64,000 nt of DNA, taken from Arabidopsis thaliana (Eukaryota; Streptophyta; Magnoliopsida; Brassicales; Brassicaceae). The stretch's first letter is position 1. Every line of letters begins with the position of its first letter. The stretch lies in contig NC_003074.8 in assembly GCF_000001735.4 (NCBI RefSeq), positions 3,224,101 through 3,288,100 of the forward strand. The letters are read 5' to 3'. Positions 43,975 to 54,729 of this stretch are shown here, in pieces. Position numbers and translations under genes: made by a program. The notes under the pieces are model-generated. The model was not told the origin of the DNA. It ran no database searches and saw only the letters and a list, made by a program, of their open reading frames with translations.

Positions 43975-46508
43975 ATGGGTCGCGAATCTGTGGCTGTTGT
44001 GACTGCGCCGCCCTCGGCGACTGCTCCGGGTACTGCTTCGGTGGCGACCTCGCTTGCTCCTGGCTTCCGATTTCATCCGACTGATGAGGAACTCGTGAGC
44101 TATTACTTGAAGAGGAAGGTTCTGGGCCAACCTGTACGCTTCGATGCGATTGGAGAGGTCGATATATACAAGCATGAGCCCTGGGATTTAGCAGGTTCGC
44201 TGGGTTTCACTTCCACTCTCTCTTGGTTTCTGTGCATCTCTTCCATTTGGGGGTTTTCTGTGAATTTGTTGCTTCTGATTTGGGATTTTTGTGGTCTGGG
44301 CTTCTCTCGCTTCTTCTGACTCAATTCTTGGAAAAAAGGTTTTACCTTTTTAGGTTCCGATTCATTTTTCTGGGAAATTTTGTTGCAGATTCTCTGTTGT
44401 TACATTTTGCTATGTTTAGGCTATAACACCGTGAAGGTAGTATTTCATCTAATCGACTTCTTAAGTGGTTCAAATATTCGTTTTTTCCAGATTCCGTTAG
44501 AATTTTATGCTTACTTGTGCTATAGTTTTGTTTGCTTGTGGTTCAGGAAATGTAAAAAGTTTGAAGTTTTGAGTTAAGTCTGGTTTTAAGTAATTTCTTA
44601 GTTGTGTTGTGTGTTTAAGTGTTTTCGAGATTGAAGACAAGGGACCAAGAATGGTACTTCTACAGTGCATTAGATAAGAAGTATGGAAACGGTGCTAGGA
44701 TGAACCGAGCAACTAACAGAGGGTACTGGAAAGCTACTGGAAAAGACAGAGAAATCCGCCGTGACATTCTGCTTCTCGGTATGAAAAAGACACTTGTTTT
44801 CCACAGTGGGCGTGCACCAGACGGGCTTCGGACTAATTGGGTTATGCATGAGTATCGCCTTGTGGAATATGAAACCGAGAAAAACGGAAACCTGGTGGTA
44901 CTGTATTGTCCAAATTACTTTCGAATTTGGTTTATCTGATAATTTCCAAAAGATCTCAATTCTTTGTTTGGGTGCAGCAAGATGCATATGTGTTGTGTAG
45001 AGTCTTCCACAAGAATAACATTGGGCCACCAAGTGGGAACAGATATGCTCCGTTCATGGAAGAGGAATGGGCTGATGATGAAGGAGCTCTGATTCCAGGA
45101 ATAGACGTTAAGCTCAGGCTAGAGCCGCCGCCAGTAGCCAATGGAAACGACCAGATGGACCAGGTTTGTGATTTCTTCTTACTCTGGCTTCATTACCCAA
45201 ACCTTATTAGTTTCATTCAATATTTCTTGTATGCAAAAAACTCTGTTGAAATACTCTCTTTCTTAGTTTTCCATTGGGCTGAGTGAGTTTATTTAACTGC
45301 ATTAGTCTATTTATGAACCAATCTACTATTTCAACGTTATTTAGTGCAAATGTACAAATTTATCTGATGCATCATTTCTCTTGTTTCACAAGATATTATA
45401 TTTATTATCTGCAAAACTCTGTGTTGAAGTGAAGCTTCTCCTAATAACTGTTTCAGCGGGCTGTGACGCTAGTAACTCCATTTAGTCTGTAACCAACTCT
45501 TGTAGAAATCAACCTTATAGGTTTATCTGATGAATCAACTCTCTTGATTTAGAAGATATCTGAATTTTCGGTGGTCTTTTTTTTTTTTGTTTCTTGGGCT
45601 TTATTCTTAATCATACTGATTACAAGATCGTTCAAACTTTGCATCCTCATTTGACCAGCAATTTTACTGTGCATCATATGAACTCACTTAATTGATCAGT
45701 AAATGTTGACCAGAAGTAGAATGATTTGTTGTTTTAGTGAAAATGCAGTTTTAATCCTTCATCAGCAAAATTGATTGAAGCATTTGGTTTCAGATAATTT
45801 ATGCGTCGTCTGGGGTTCACTTGTAATTTGTTGTAGGAAATCCAGTCAGCCAGCAAGAGTCTCATCAACATCAATGAGCCACCGAGAGAGACAGCTCCAC
45901 TGGATATCGAATCGGACCAACAGAATCATCATGAGAATGACCTCAAGCCGGAGGAGCATAACAACAATAATAATTATGATGAAAACGAGGAAACACTCAA
46001 ACGCGAGCAGATGGAAGAAGAGGAGCGTCCTCCTCGACCTGTATGCGTTCTCAACAAAGAAGCTCCATTACCTCTTCTGCAATACAAACGTAGACGCCAA
46101 AGCGAGTCCAACAACAACTCAAGCAGGAACACACAGGACCATTGTTCGTCCACAACAACAACTGTCGACAATACAACCACTTTAATCTCATCATCTGCCG
46201 CTGCCACCAACACTGCCATCTCTGCATTGCTTGAGTTCTCACTCATGGGTATCTCCGACAAGAAAGAAAAGCCGCAGCAACCGCTACGTCCTCACAAGGA
46301 ACCTTTGCCTCCTCAAACTCCACTTGCATCTCCTGAAGAGAAGGTTAATGATCTCCAGAAGGAGATTCACCAGATGTCTGTTGAAAGAGAAACTTTCAAG
46401 CTTGAAATGATGAGTGCAGAAGCTATGATCAGTATTCTCCAGTCAAGGATCGATGCGCTGCGTCAGGAGAACGAGGAACTCAAGAAGAACAATGCTAATG
46501 GACAATAA
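43975..46508 (+). CDS. NAC052: NAC transcription factor NAC052
   Basis: Four exons (43975-44194, 44620-44897, 44978-45163, 45837-46508) give 451 residues. Exons 1-3 have exactly the same lengths as in NAC050 (220, 278, 186). The NAC domain is nearly identical, and the C-terminal coiled coil ([20 protein letters not shown]...) is conserved. Differences cluster in the middle linker (extra [15 protein letters not shown]) and the N-terminal Ala/Pro segment. It partners NAC050 and JMJ14, as known from the literature. Its exon 3 acceptor is CAG|CAA, so it lacks the tandem acceptor of NAC050. Confidence 0.96.
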
Positions 46509-47617
46509 AGGCTCTAAAAACATCTCTCCAGGTTACTTCTTATTGCCCTTCGCCTTTTATTTAGCTTTAATCTCCCTAATACTATGACCCATCTACATAG
46601 CTCCTCTAGACAGATTGCGAACTGTGTGAATCTCTGTTGTAACATAGGATAAAACGGATTCGAGCCCCTGAGCTGAGTGTTTTATCCTTCTTCTTTTTTT
46701 GTGTGGATGTTCTTGCATCTTTTGAGAACATTTTTTAGGTTGCTCCATTGTCATATATCATCTATCTATCTAGTCTTTTCAGACAAAAACTATCTTTAAG
46801 TTGTCTCGAGAATGTTGTCTTCATAACACACTGAGCCTTCTCTGGGGTAGTAGTGGTTAGGTACGAGGGCATAATTGTCATTTCCTTTGCATTATCATTT
46901 AGATTTCCAGACAAGAAGAACTTTCTTTGTTTAAAATAATTGGGAATTATGTTCGGTCTCCGGTAATACCGTGGTTAATGGTAAGGATATTTTCGGCTAG
47001 GATTACGAATGTGGATGCGTCAGCGACGTTAGAAGACTTTCGTTACACGTAATTTGCAATAATTTTAAAAAAGCGAAAAAGTGTTTGGTACGATTTTTTC
47101 AACTTCAAATATATTCTCTATTTATTTACTCTATTCAAACAAAATTGCATATAGTATAGAATTTTAGTCATCTTGATATTTATTGAAGTGGATAAATCTT
47201 CATTTGCGCGAACCAACCAACTACCTCAACAAATTCTAGAGACTTTAAAATTGATGACTAGTGCAAGACTTCCACGTGTCAGTTTAATAAAGACTGTCAC
47301 CCGAAAACAGTCACAGCCAGTCACATGATATGCTCTCGCGGCACACTTTCCTGGAATATTAAAACCTCACGGCGTGAAACTTCTTTCGCACATTTTCTAG
47401 CTACGGTCGCTTAGCTCCGATTGGTTCGTCGTCACCATCACTCGTCTTCAACGATTTGCTTCTTTTTTTTTTCTCTCTATTTAGTCCCATTTTCCTCAAT
47501 TTCTAAACCCCTTATTTCGAAATCATTGTTTTGCTCTTTCTTTTGATTCGAATTCGACAGAACAGCTCTTTTAAGTTATTCATAAACCTTGTGTTTGAGT
47601 TTTGGTCCATCGAGTAT
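46509..47617. other. NAC052 3' flank and NAC053 upstream region
   Basis: Up to about 47100 this repeats the NAC050 3' flank. The rest is the NAC053 promoter, with CCACGTGTCAG at about 47271 and a T- and CT-rich leader. A TTG-initiated upstream extension of the NAC053 frame (from 47531) is not credible as coding. Confidence 0.55.
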
Positions 47618-49787
47618 ATGGGTCGTGGCTCAGTAACATCGCTCGCTCCTGGGTTTCGTTTTCATCCCACAGACGAAGAACTCGTTCGTTACTATCTGAA
47701 ACGAAAGATCTGCAATAAACCTTTTAAGTTCGATGCTATCTCTGTTACCGATGTATACAAATCTGAGCCTTGGGATCTCCCAGGTCAGTTCTTCAATATG
47801 TTGATGATTTGATCGATATTGTATAGGAACCGATGATAGAATTTGAATTCTGTTTTGTATTTTGGTGGGAAATAGACAAGTCGAGGCTGAAAAGTAGAGA
47901 CTTGGAGTGGTACTTCTTCAGTATGCTTGATAAGAAGTATAGAAATGGATCAAAGACGAATCGTGCGACTGAGATGGGATATTGGAAGACTACAGGGAAA
48001 GATCGAGAGATTCTTAATGGTTCAAAAGTCGTTGGGATGAAGAAGACTCTTGTTTATCACAAAGGTCGAGCTCCTCGTGGCGAAAGAACCAATTGGGTTA
48101 TGCATGAGTATCGGTTGGTTGATCAAGACCTTGATAAAACTGGTGTTCACCAAGTAAGACTTTGATCTTTTTGAGTTCCTTGTTGTTTAATGGGATTTGT
48201 GTTGTTGACTTTGTTGTGGAATTGTGGGAAGGATGCGTTTGTGCTTTGTAGGATTTTTCAGAAGAGTGGCTCCGGACCTAAAAATGGAGAGCAGTACGGT
48301 GCTCCGTTTGTTGAGGAGGAGTGGGAGGAGGAGGATGATATGACATTTGTACCTGACCAAGAAGATCTTGGAAGTGAAGATCATGTTTATGTCCATATGG
48401 ATGACATTGATCAGGTTTGTGTTCTAGTATTTGATATCTCTTGATTAGCTTTTGGTCGAATGTTGTGTTCCTTTGTATTCATTGAGGAATGAAAGAAGCT
48501 TGTGAAAATCTCTCCTTCTCATTCCCTGATTTGGTCAGAGTTCCATCTAGGCTGTTTATTATGTTCTTCTAATTTTATGATTCGAATTTTATATCTTGCA
48601 GAAGTCTGAAAACTTTGTGGTCTATGATGCCATTCCTATTCCGTTAAACTTTATTCACGGGGAGTCGAGCAATAATGTTGAAACAAACTACTCAGACTCC
48701 ATAAACTATATACAACAAACAGGAAACTATATGGACTCTGGTGGCTACTTTGAGCAACCAGCAGAATCTTATGAGAAAGATCAGAAGCCTATCATCCGTG
48801 ACCGTGATGGTAGCCTTCAAAATGAAGGAATTGGATGTGGGGTCCAGGACAAGCACTCGGAAACTTTGCAATCTTCTGACAACATCTTTGGGACTGATAC
48901 ATCATGCTACAATGATTTTCCAGTTGAGAGCAACTATTTGATTGGTGAGGCGTTTCTGGATCCGAACAGTAATCTTCTGGAGAATGATGGTCTGTACCTG
49001 GAAACAAATGATCTCAGTAGTACTCAGCAAGATGGTTTCGACTTTGAAGATTATCTTACCTTCTTTGATGAAACTTTTGATCCTTCGCAACTGATGGGAA
49101 ATGAAGATGTTTTTTTCGATCAAGAAGAGCTCTTTCAAGAGGTATAAAACTTTCTATTTCCACTTGCTTTTGTTTCCTTTATTTTTTAACTCACGTTTCA
49201 ACCAATAGGTTGAGACTAAGGAACTAGAGAAAGAGGAGACTTCAAGAAGCAAACATGTGGTGGAAGAAAAGGAAAAGGATGAAGCATCTTGTTCAAAACA
49301 AGTTGATGCAGATGCAACAGAGTTTGAGCCAGGTAAAGAATTATGTTACCACAATCAGACTTTACCCCCATTTGTTAATAGGTGTGACGTGTTCTGTTTA
49401 GATGATGGATCAATTTCTGAAAATGCAGATTACAAGTACCCGTTACTAAAGAAGGCAAGCCACATGTTGGGTGCTATTCCTGCTCCGCTTGCAAATGCTT
49501 CTGAGTTCCCTACAAAGGATGCAGCTATCCGGTTACACGCAGCACAATCATCAGGTTCAGTTCATGTAACCGCAGGTATGATCACGATATCAGACAGCAA
49601 CATGGGCTGGTCATACGGCAAAAACGAGAACCTTGACTTGATCCTTTCTTTGGGGTTGGTCCAAGGGAATACCGCCCCCGAAAAATCAGGGAATAGTTCA
49701 GCATGGGCAATGTTAATATTCATGTGTTTCTGGGTTCTTCTACTCTCAGTTAGTTTCAAAGTGAGCATTTTGGTCTCTTCCAGGTGA
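47618..49787 (+). CDS. NAC053: Membrane-tethered NAC transcription factor NAC053 (NTL4)
   Basis: Six exons (47618-47783, 47876-48153, 48232-48414, 48602-49141, 49209-49332, 49429-49787) give 549 residues, the expected length. The NAC domain (about residues 6-150) starts [19 protein letters not shown]. An acidic activation region rich in Asp/Glu, Tyr and Phe follows ([14 protein letters not shown]). The last 28 residues hold a transmembrane helix ([18 protein letters not shown]). Release from the membrane lets it enter the nucleus; it is known for ROS production in drought and for the proteasome-stress response together with NAC078. It is related to but much more diverged than NAC050/052: exon 2 is again 278 nt. 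Intron 5 (96 nt) is open in frame. Confidence 0.96.
49333..49428 (+). other. NAC053: Frame-preserving intron (exitron candidate) in NAC053
   Basis: Intron 5 is 96 nt, a multiple of three, with no in-frame stop. Retention would insert 32 residues (including two Cys and CYHNQ) and give a 581-residue protein. Splice sites are CAG|GTAAAG and TGCAG|AT. Removal gives the 549-residue form I know. Confidence 0.6.
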
Positions 49788-50119
49788 TAGGTAACCCTTT
49801 CTTGTTCAAACAAGACTTTTGTGTTTGTACATTGATATAGATGAACTTGCAGTGTTCAATGTTTTATTCTCTAATAATATTGAATAAACCCCATATTCTA
49901 TCATGGTTGACACCCCAAAAAATCGCATTTTATGTCACAAATACAAAATATTGTATAAGTATGTTCGAATCGGGTTCTTAATTTGATTTTAGTTTGGATT
50001 CTTTTCTTCTATTGTTTTAAGTAGATTAGCTTGTCTGTGGAGGACCACCAATATATGAACGAACTACGGTTAACAGAAATAAAATCCATTGTAATTGTTA
50101 CAAAATTTAAATTTTAAAA
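49788..50119. other. Convergent 3' region, NAC053 and F-box/kelch gene
   Basis: AT-rich; contains the 3' UTRs of both genes and nothing else recognisable. Confidence 0.45.
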
Positions 50120-51451
50120 TCAGAGAGTAACAACAAGACAACTCCCAATGATCAAACCCCCTTCAAGCAAAAGATCGCAACACTCGACCTTTCCCCAAAT
50201 CTCTCCTTCTTCACGCCTCTCCACAGTAATCTCCGCACACCATAATTCTCTTTTCTGAAAAGAAGCGTCGTCATCGTATTCCAATACCACTATCAAAAAA
50301 AGTATCAACATTTTACCGCGACTAACAATGTATGACTCATCACCACCTAAGGGAAGTTTTTCAAGACCCTTCACCACCCCCCAGGTTCTTTGCTTGGGAT
50401 CATATGTTCTTAAAATATATTTATGGCGATCGTAGACGTACAATATGTTTCCCATAACACATTCATTGTCGAACAAATGATAATGCTTGATCTCCTCCTT
50501 GTCCATTAATATATCTTCCATTAGTTTGTGATCGCAGTTATTCTCAAAACTGCTGGGGCCCCTACCTGCAGACCCAAGTACGACGATTAGAGGGATGTTG
50601 TTTTAGTGACTACCGGGACCAACATAAATAGGGATCCTTGGGTGTATACTTGAAGAACAGAAATAAAGAATAAACAAAACCATTTAAACTATAGTTGTTT
50701 TATTGATTTTCACTAGGGATCTTTTTCTTTTTTTTTTCTTGTTGGTCTAAGTCATTTATCAAAAAAATATGAAAAACTTGCCTGCCGTCGTTGATAAACT
50801 TGTGAGCCACCTATCATCCGCCTCCCAGCCTGGTTTCGTACCATCCGCCCACTTTTCCGTTCGTAAATCAAATTCCACAATGGTAGCCGATGCCCACACC
50901 CTTCCGACAATGTATATCTTCTCGTCAATGACCTTAGATACATTCGTCATAAGCCCAACCGGCATGTCGGCAACAAGACGGGTCGTGTGAGTTCGACAGT
51001 CGATGCATAACGCAATCGATGATGGCGGTTGGGCTTCCCACTCCTCAACATTCCAGTCGTATCTTCCACCCATTACAAAGATGTTGGAACCCACAACAAC
51101 ATAGCTTGCTGCTGTGGGCATAGGCGGGAGTGACGAGATAAGGACCAACCGGTTTTCAACAGTGCCGGGCATGTTTCTTTTGGTTCTCCGGTTAAGACTA
51201 TACCAACGAGCAACTTCGAGTATACAATCTTCGATGAGAACATACACACAATCTTCGGTGCAGCCGAGGAGGGACCGTGTCTTGTATAGTCGAGGCGACG
51301 CAACGAGAGATCGGAATTGCTTAGAGACGAGGGATAGCATCGAATGGTTGTACCTCGGGACACGTGGCGCTATACACTCCATGATCACGTCGTCTGGAAT
51401 TGACGTCATCACAGAAGGTGGTGTCTTCTCCTTCTCGTCTTCGGAAAGCAT
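50120..51451 (-). CDS. F-box/kelch-repeat protein
   Basis: Two exons (51451-50782 and 50565-50120) joined G|GT give 371 residues, corresponding to At3g10510. The N-terminal F-box is at about residues 16-60 (SIPDDVIMECIAPRVPRYNHSMLSLVSKQF in outline). Kelch-type blades follow: SYVVVGSNIFVMGG, VIDEKIYIVGR, and in exon 2 MGNILYVYDRHKYILRTYDPKQRTW. It would be the substrate receptor of an SCF ubiquitin ligase; the target is unknown. The preferred donor is GC (CAG|GCAAGT at 50781), with acceptor CTGCAG|GTAGGG. A GT alternative 4 nt downstream with a nearer acceptor (CCCCAG|C at 50552) would give 368 residues. Without splicing the frame stops at 50759. Confidence 0.88.
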
Positions 51452-52415
51452 CTCCCAATATAATATAAAGAGATAGGCTCAATCGACAATATGATGTTTT
51501 TTCTTCTCAGCTTTGCAAATGTACATATATATAGATGAGATGATGGAAAAGATGGATACGTAGGTGCAAGGATGATTCATGAATAAACATAATTATACAA
51601 GTTTTATCCGATGAGATCTTACTGTTAGCAATTATTTTAAATTTAATTATTTTCTTAGTGAATTCTATTCCATTTATGAACTTAAAATTAACCTTCAATA
51701 TGATATCTTAATTTATAAATAGGAAATCTTTCATAATTTTAATATATGGTGCTTTTCTTTATATTTTACTTAGATCAAATATTTGCTTCTTAATTACTAT
51801 AAAATTATAAATGTCTAGTTGTGGTCCAATACATATAATTATTTTATTAAAAAATGAAAACTAATTTTCTGTTTCAAGAATTTTTGTTCTATTTGGCCCA
51901 CAAAATTTCATCATTTTCAGAAAAAAGAGTAACATTGTAGATAGATTTATATATAACATATTACTAGGAAATTGTGTATTATCTTTTTTACCGGGGCAAA
52001 TCTTAAAATTCATAAAATTTATCATGCATCAGACTAATACCACATTATTAATATAAAAAATAGTTTTAGTGTACTGTTTTTTAAAAAAAGAAAAAATTGA
52101 ACTAAAATAGATCCAAAATCTTGTGTCTGGAGAAGTAAAATTATTTGTAGAATGATTGTAAAATGATCCCCACGTTAACATCCATCTTGTGAAAATAAAT
52201 ACTTCAAACCATGATATTTCTCACGAATAACAATTTCAAGAAGAACTACAGTATCACGTATCTCCCTAATGATAGCACAAGATCCTTCTTTATAATTAAA
52301 ATAGTGAACTGTAGAAAGTCAGAGAGCAACATAGTACACACACAGAAACACGTATATGTGTATCATGTATGTGGAATAGATTCATGTATGCGATACCCAA
52401 ATGATCAATAGGGTT
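51452..52415. other. Intergenic, F-box/kelch upstream and HB2 downstream
   Basis: About 960 bp of AT-rich DNA. It contains the F-box/kelch promoter (right of 51451) and the HB2 3' UTR (left of 52416). No gene or repeat is recognised. Confidence 0.45.
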
Positions 52416-53665
<1,250 letters not shown>

Positions 53666-54018
53666 CTCTTTCTCTCTTTCTTTTTCTCTCACAGTTTGAA
53701 AAAAACACGAATATTTGTGTGTTTATATGTCTGTGTATCTATATATATATGGTATTCAATGGTCCTTTGGTTGGGTCTGTGAGCTACTTATGTAGAAGAT
53801 TCTCTCAAATTTTATTTTATTTGACTAAATATGTTTATTTTGTAGTAAAACATCTACTACCTAAAGGCATAGTCTCTAAAAGGTGGACACGCGTAGCCAA
53901 GAAATATGGATACACATTATGTCCGTCCGATCAGTCTAGATAGACGTAGGATAATACATGAGTTAGATTGATACAAATAAGTTAAGATTAAAAGGAACAA
54001 ACAAAGATAAATAAAAAC
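53666..54018. other. HB2 upstream region
   Basis: Contains the HB2 leader (CT-rich, 53665-53700) and a (TA)n-like stretch at about 53738-53748. The Snf7-like remnant ends in this direction without a recognisable stop exon. Confidence 0.5.
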
Positions 54019-54729
54019 TTGCATTGTCTTCTGCGTAGTAAAATCTCCATCCCGCATAGCTTCAATCATTTGTTCTTTTCTACTTTCACACAAAATCAGC
54101 TGTATAATTAAGAAGAAAGAAAAATAGTGACAATAAATTCAATTCATCGCTTAAAAAGTAGTTAATAAAAAAATAATTTAGTAAGACACAAAAAGAAAAA
54201 GAAAAAACTCACAGCTTCATGTAAGAGAAGCTGACAATTCCTATTATATTGAGCTGTTCGCTCGTGAATCCTCTTCTCTTTCAAACAAAGTTTAGCACCT
54301 GCATGACAAGATTCAACACACATGTTTTAAATTGATCCATAAAAGATAATAAGATATTTTACTTTTTCGTGCTTCAAAATCAAAAGATGTTTCATACTTG
54401 TTTTGTAACCTGCCAGGTAACATGTTTTGTAACCTGCCAGGTAACATGTTTTCGCTTCCTTGTACTGTACGGCAGCAGAGAAACCTTTTCTTTTTGTTCA
54501 AGAGACTCGAGCGTCTTGAGGTGAACACACATTAGTGATCAGAAAAAAAGAATGAGAACCACATTATTGGGTGCTTTTGAAAATAGATTCAATGTCACAG
54601 AAAAATAAATAGGAACTTAAAAACATCAATTGCCAATATATATGATAATACCTTGTGTAGCTCGTCTATTGACTTTTGGAGAGCATAAAACTTATTGCTG
54701 GGTCTCCCGGCGAGCCAGTTAACCAACAT
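54019..54729 (-). pseudogene. Truncated Snf7/VPS32-like ESCRT-III gene remnant
   Basis: Four exon-like blocks read on the minus strand: 54729-54652 (26 codons, starts MLVNWLAGRPSNK), 54514-54434, 54298-54213 and 54099-54019, each with GT and AG borders. The translations resemble CHMP4/Snf7: FYALQKSIDELHK, TLESLEQKEKV (Snf7: TLEMLEKKEKV), a KEAK block, LCLKEKRIHE (Snf7: QCLKRKRLYE), then MIEAMRDGDFTTQKTMQ (Snf7: ALRSGASAMKAMQK). Snf7 polymerises on endosomal membranes to form multivesicular bodies. In exon 2 the KEKV frame and the KEAK frame differ by one base, a 24-bp tandem duplication follows, and the C-terminal half of the family (about 100 residues) is absent. I do not know an annotated gene here. 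Confidence 0.65.
54398..54445. repeat. 24-bp tandem duplication
   Basis: Two adjacent copies of a 24-bp unit containing TTTTGTAACCTGCCAGGTAA, differing only at the first base. They overlap the exon 2 donor of the Snf7-like remnant and so duplicate the splice site. Confidence 0.85.

Noticed and set aside
42159..46261. Matching antisense open frames in NAC050 and NAC052 last exons (95 aa each)
   Set aside because: Their similarity is explained by the sense-strand duplication; no independent coding signal.
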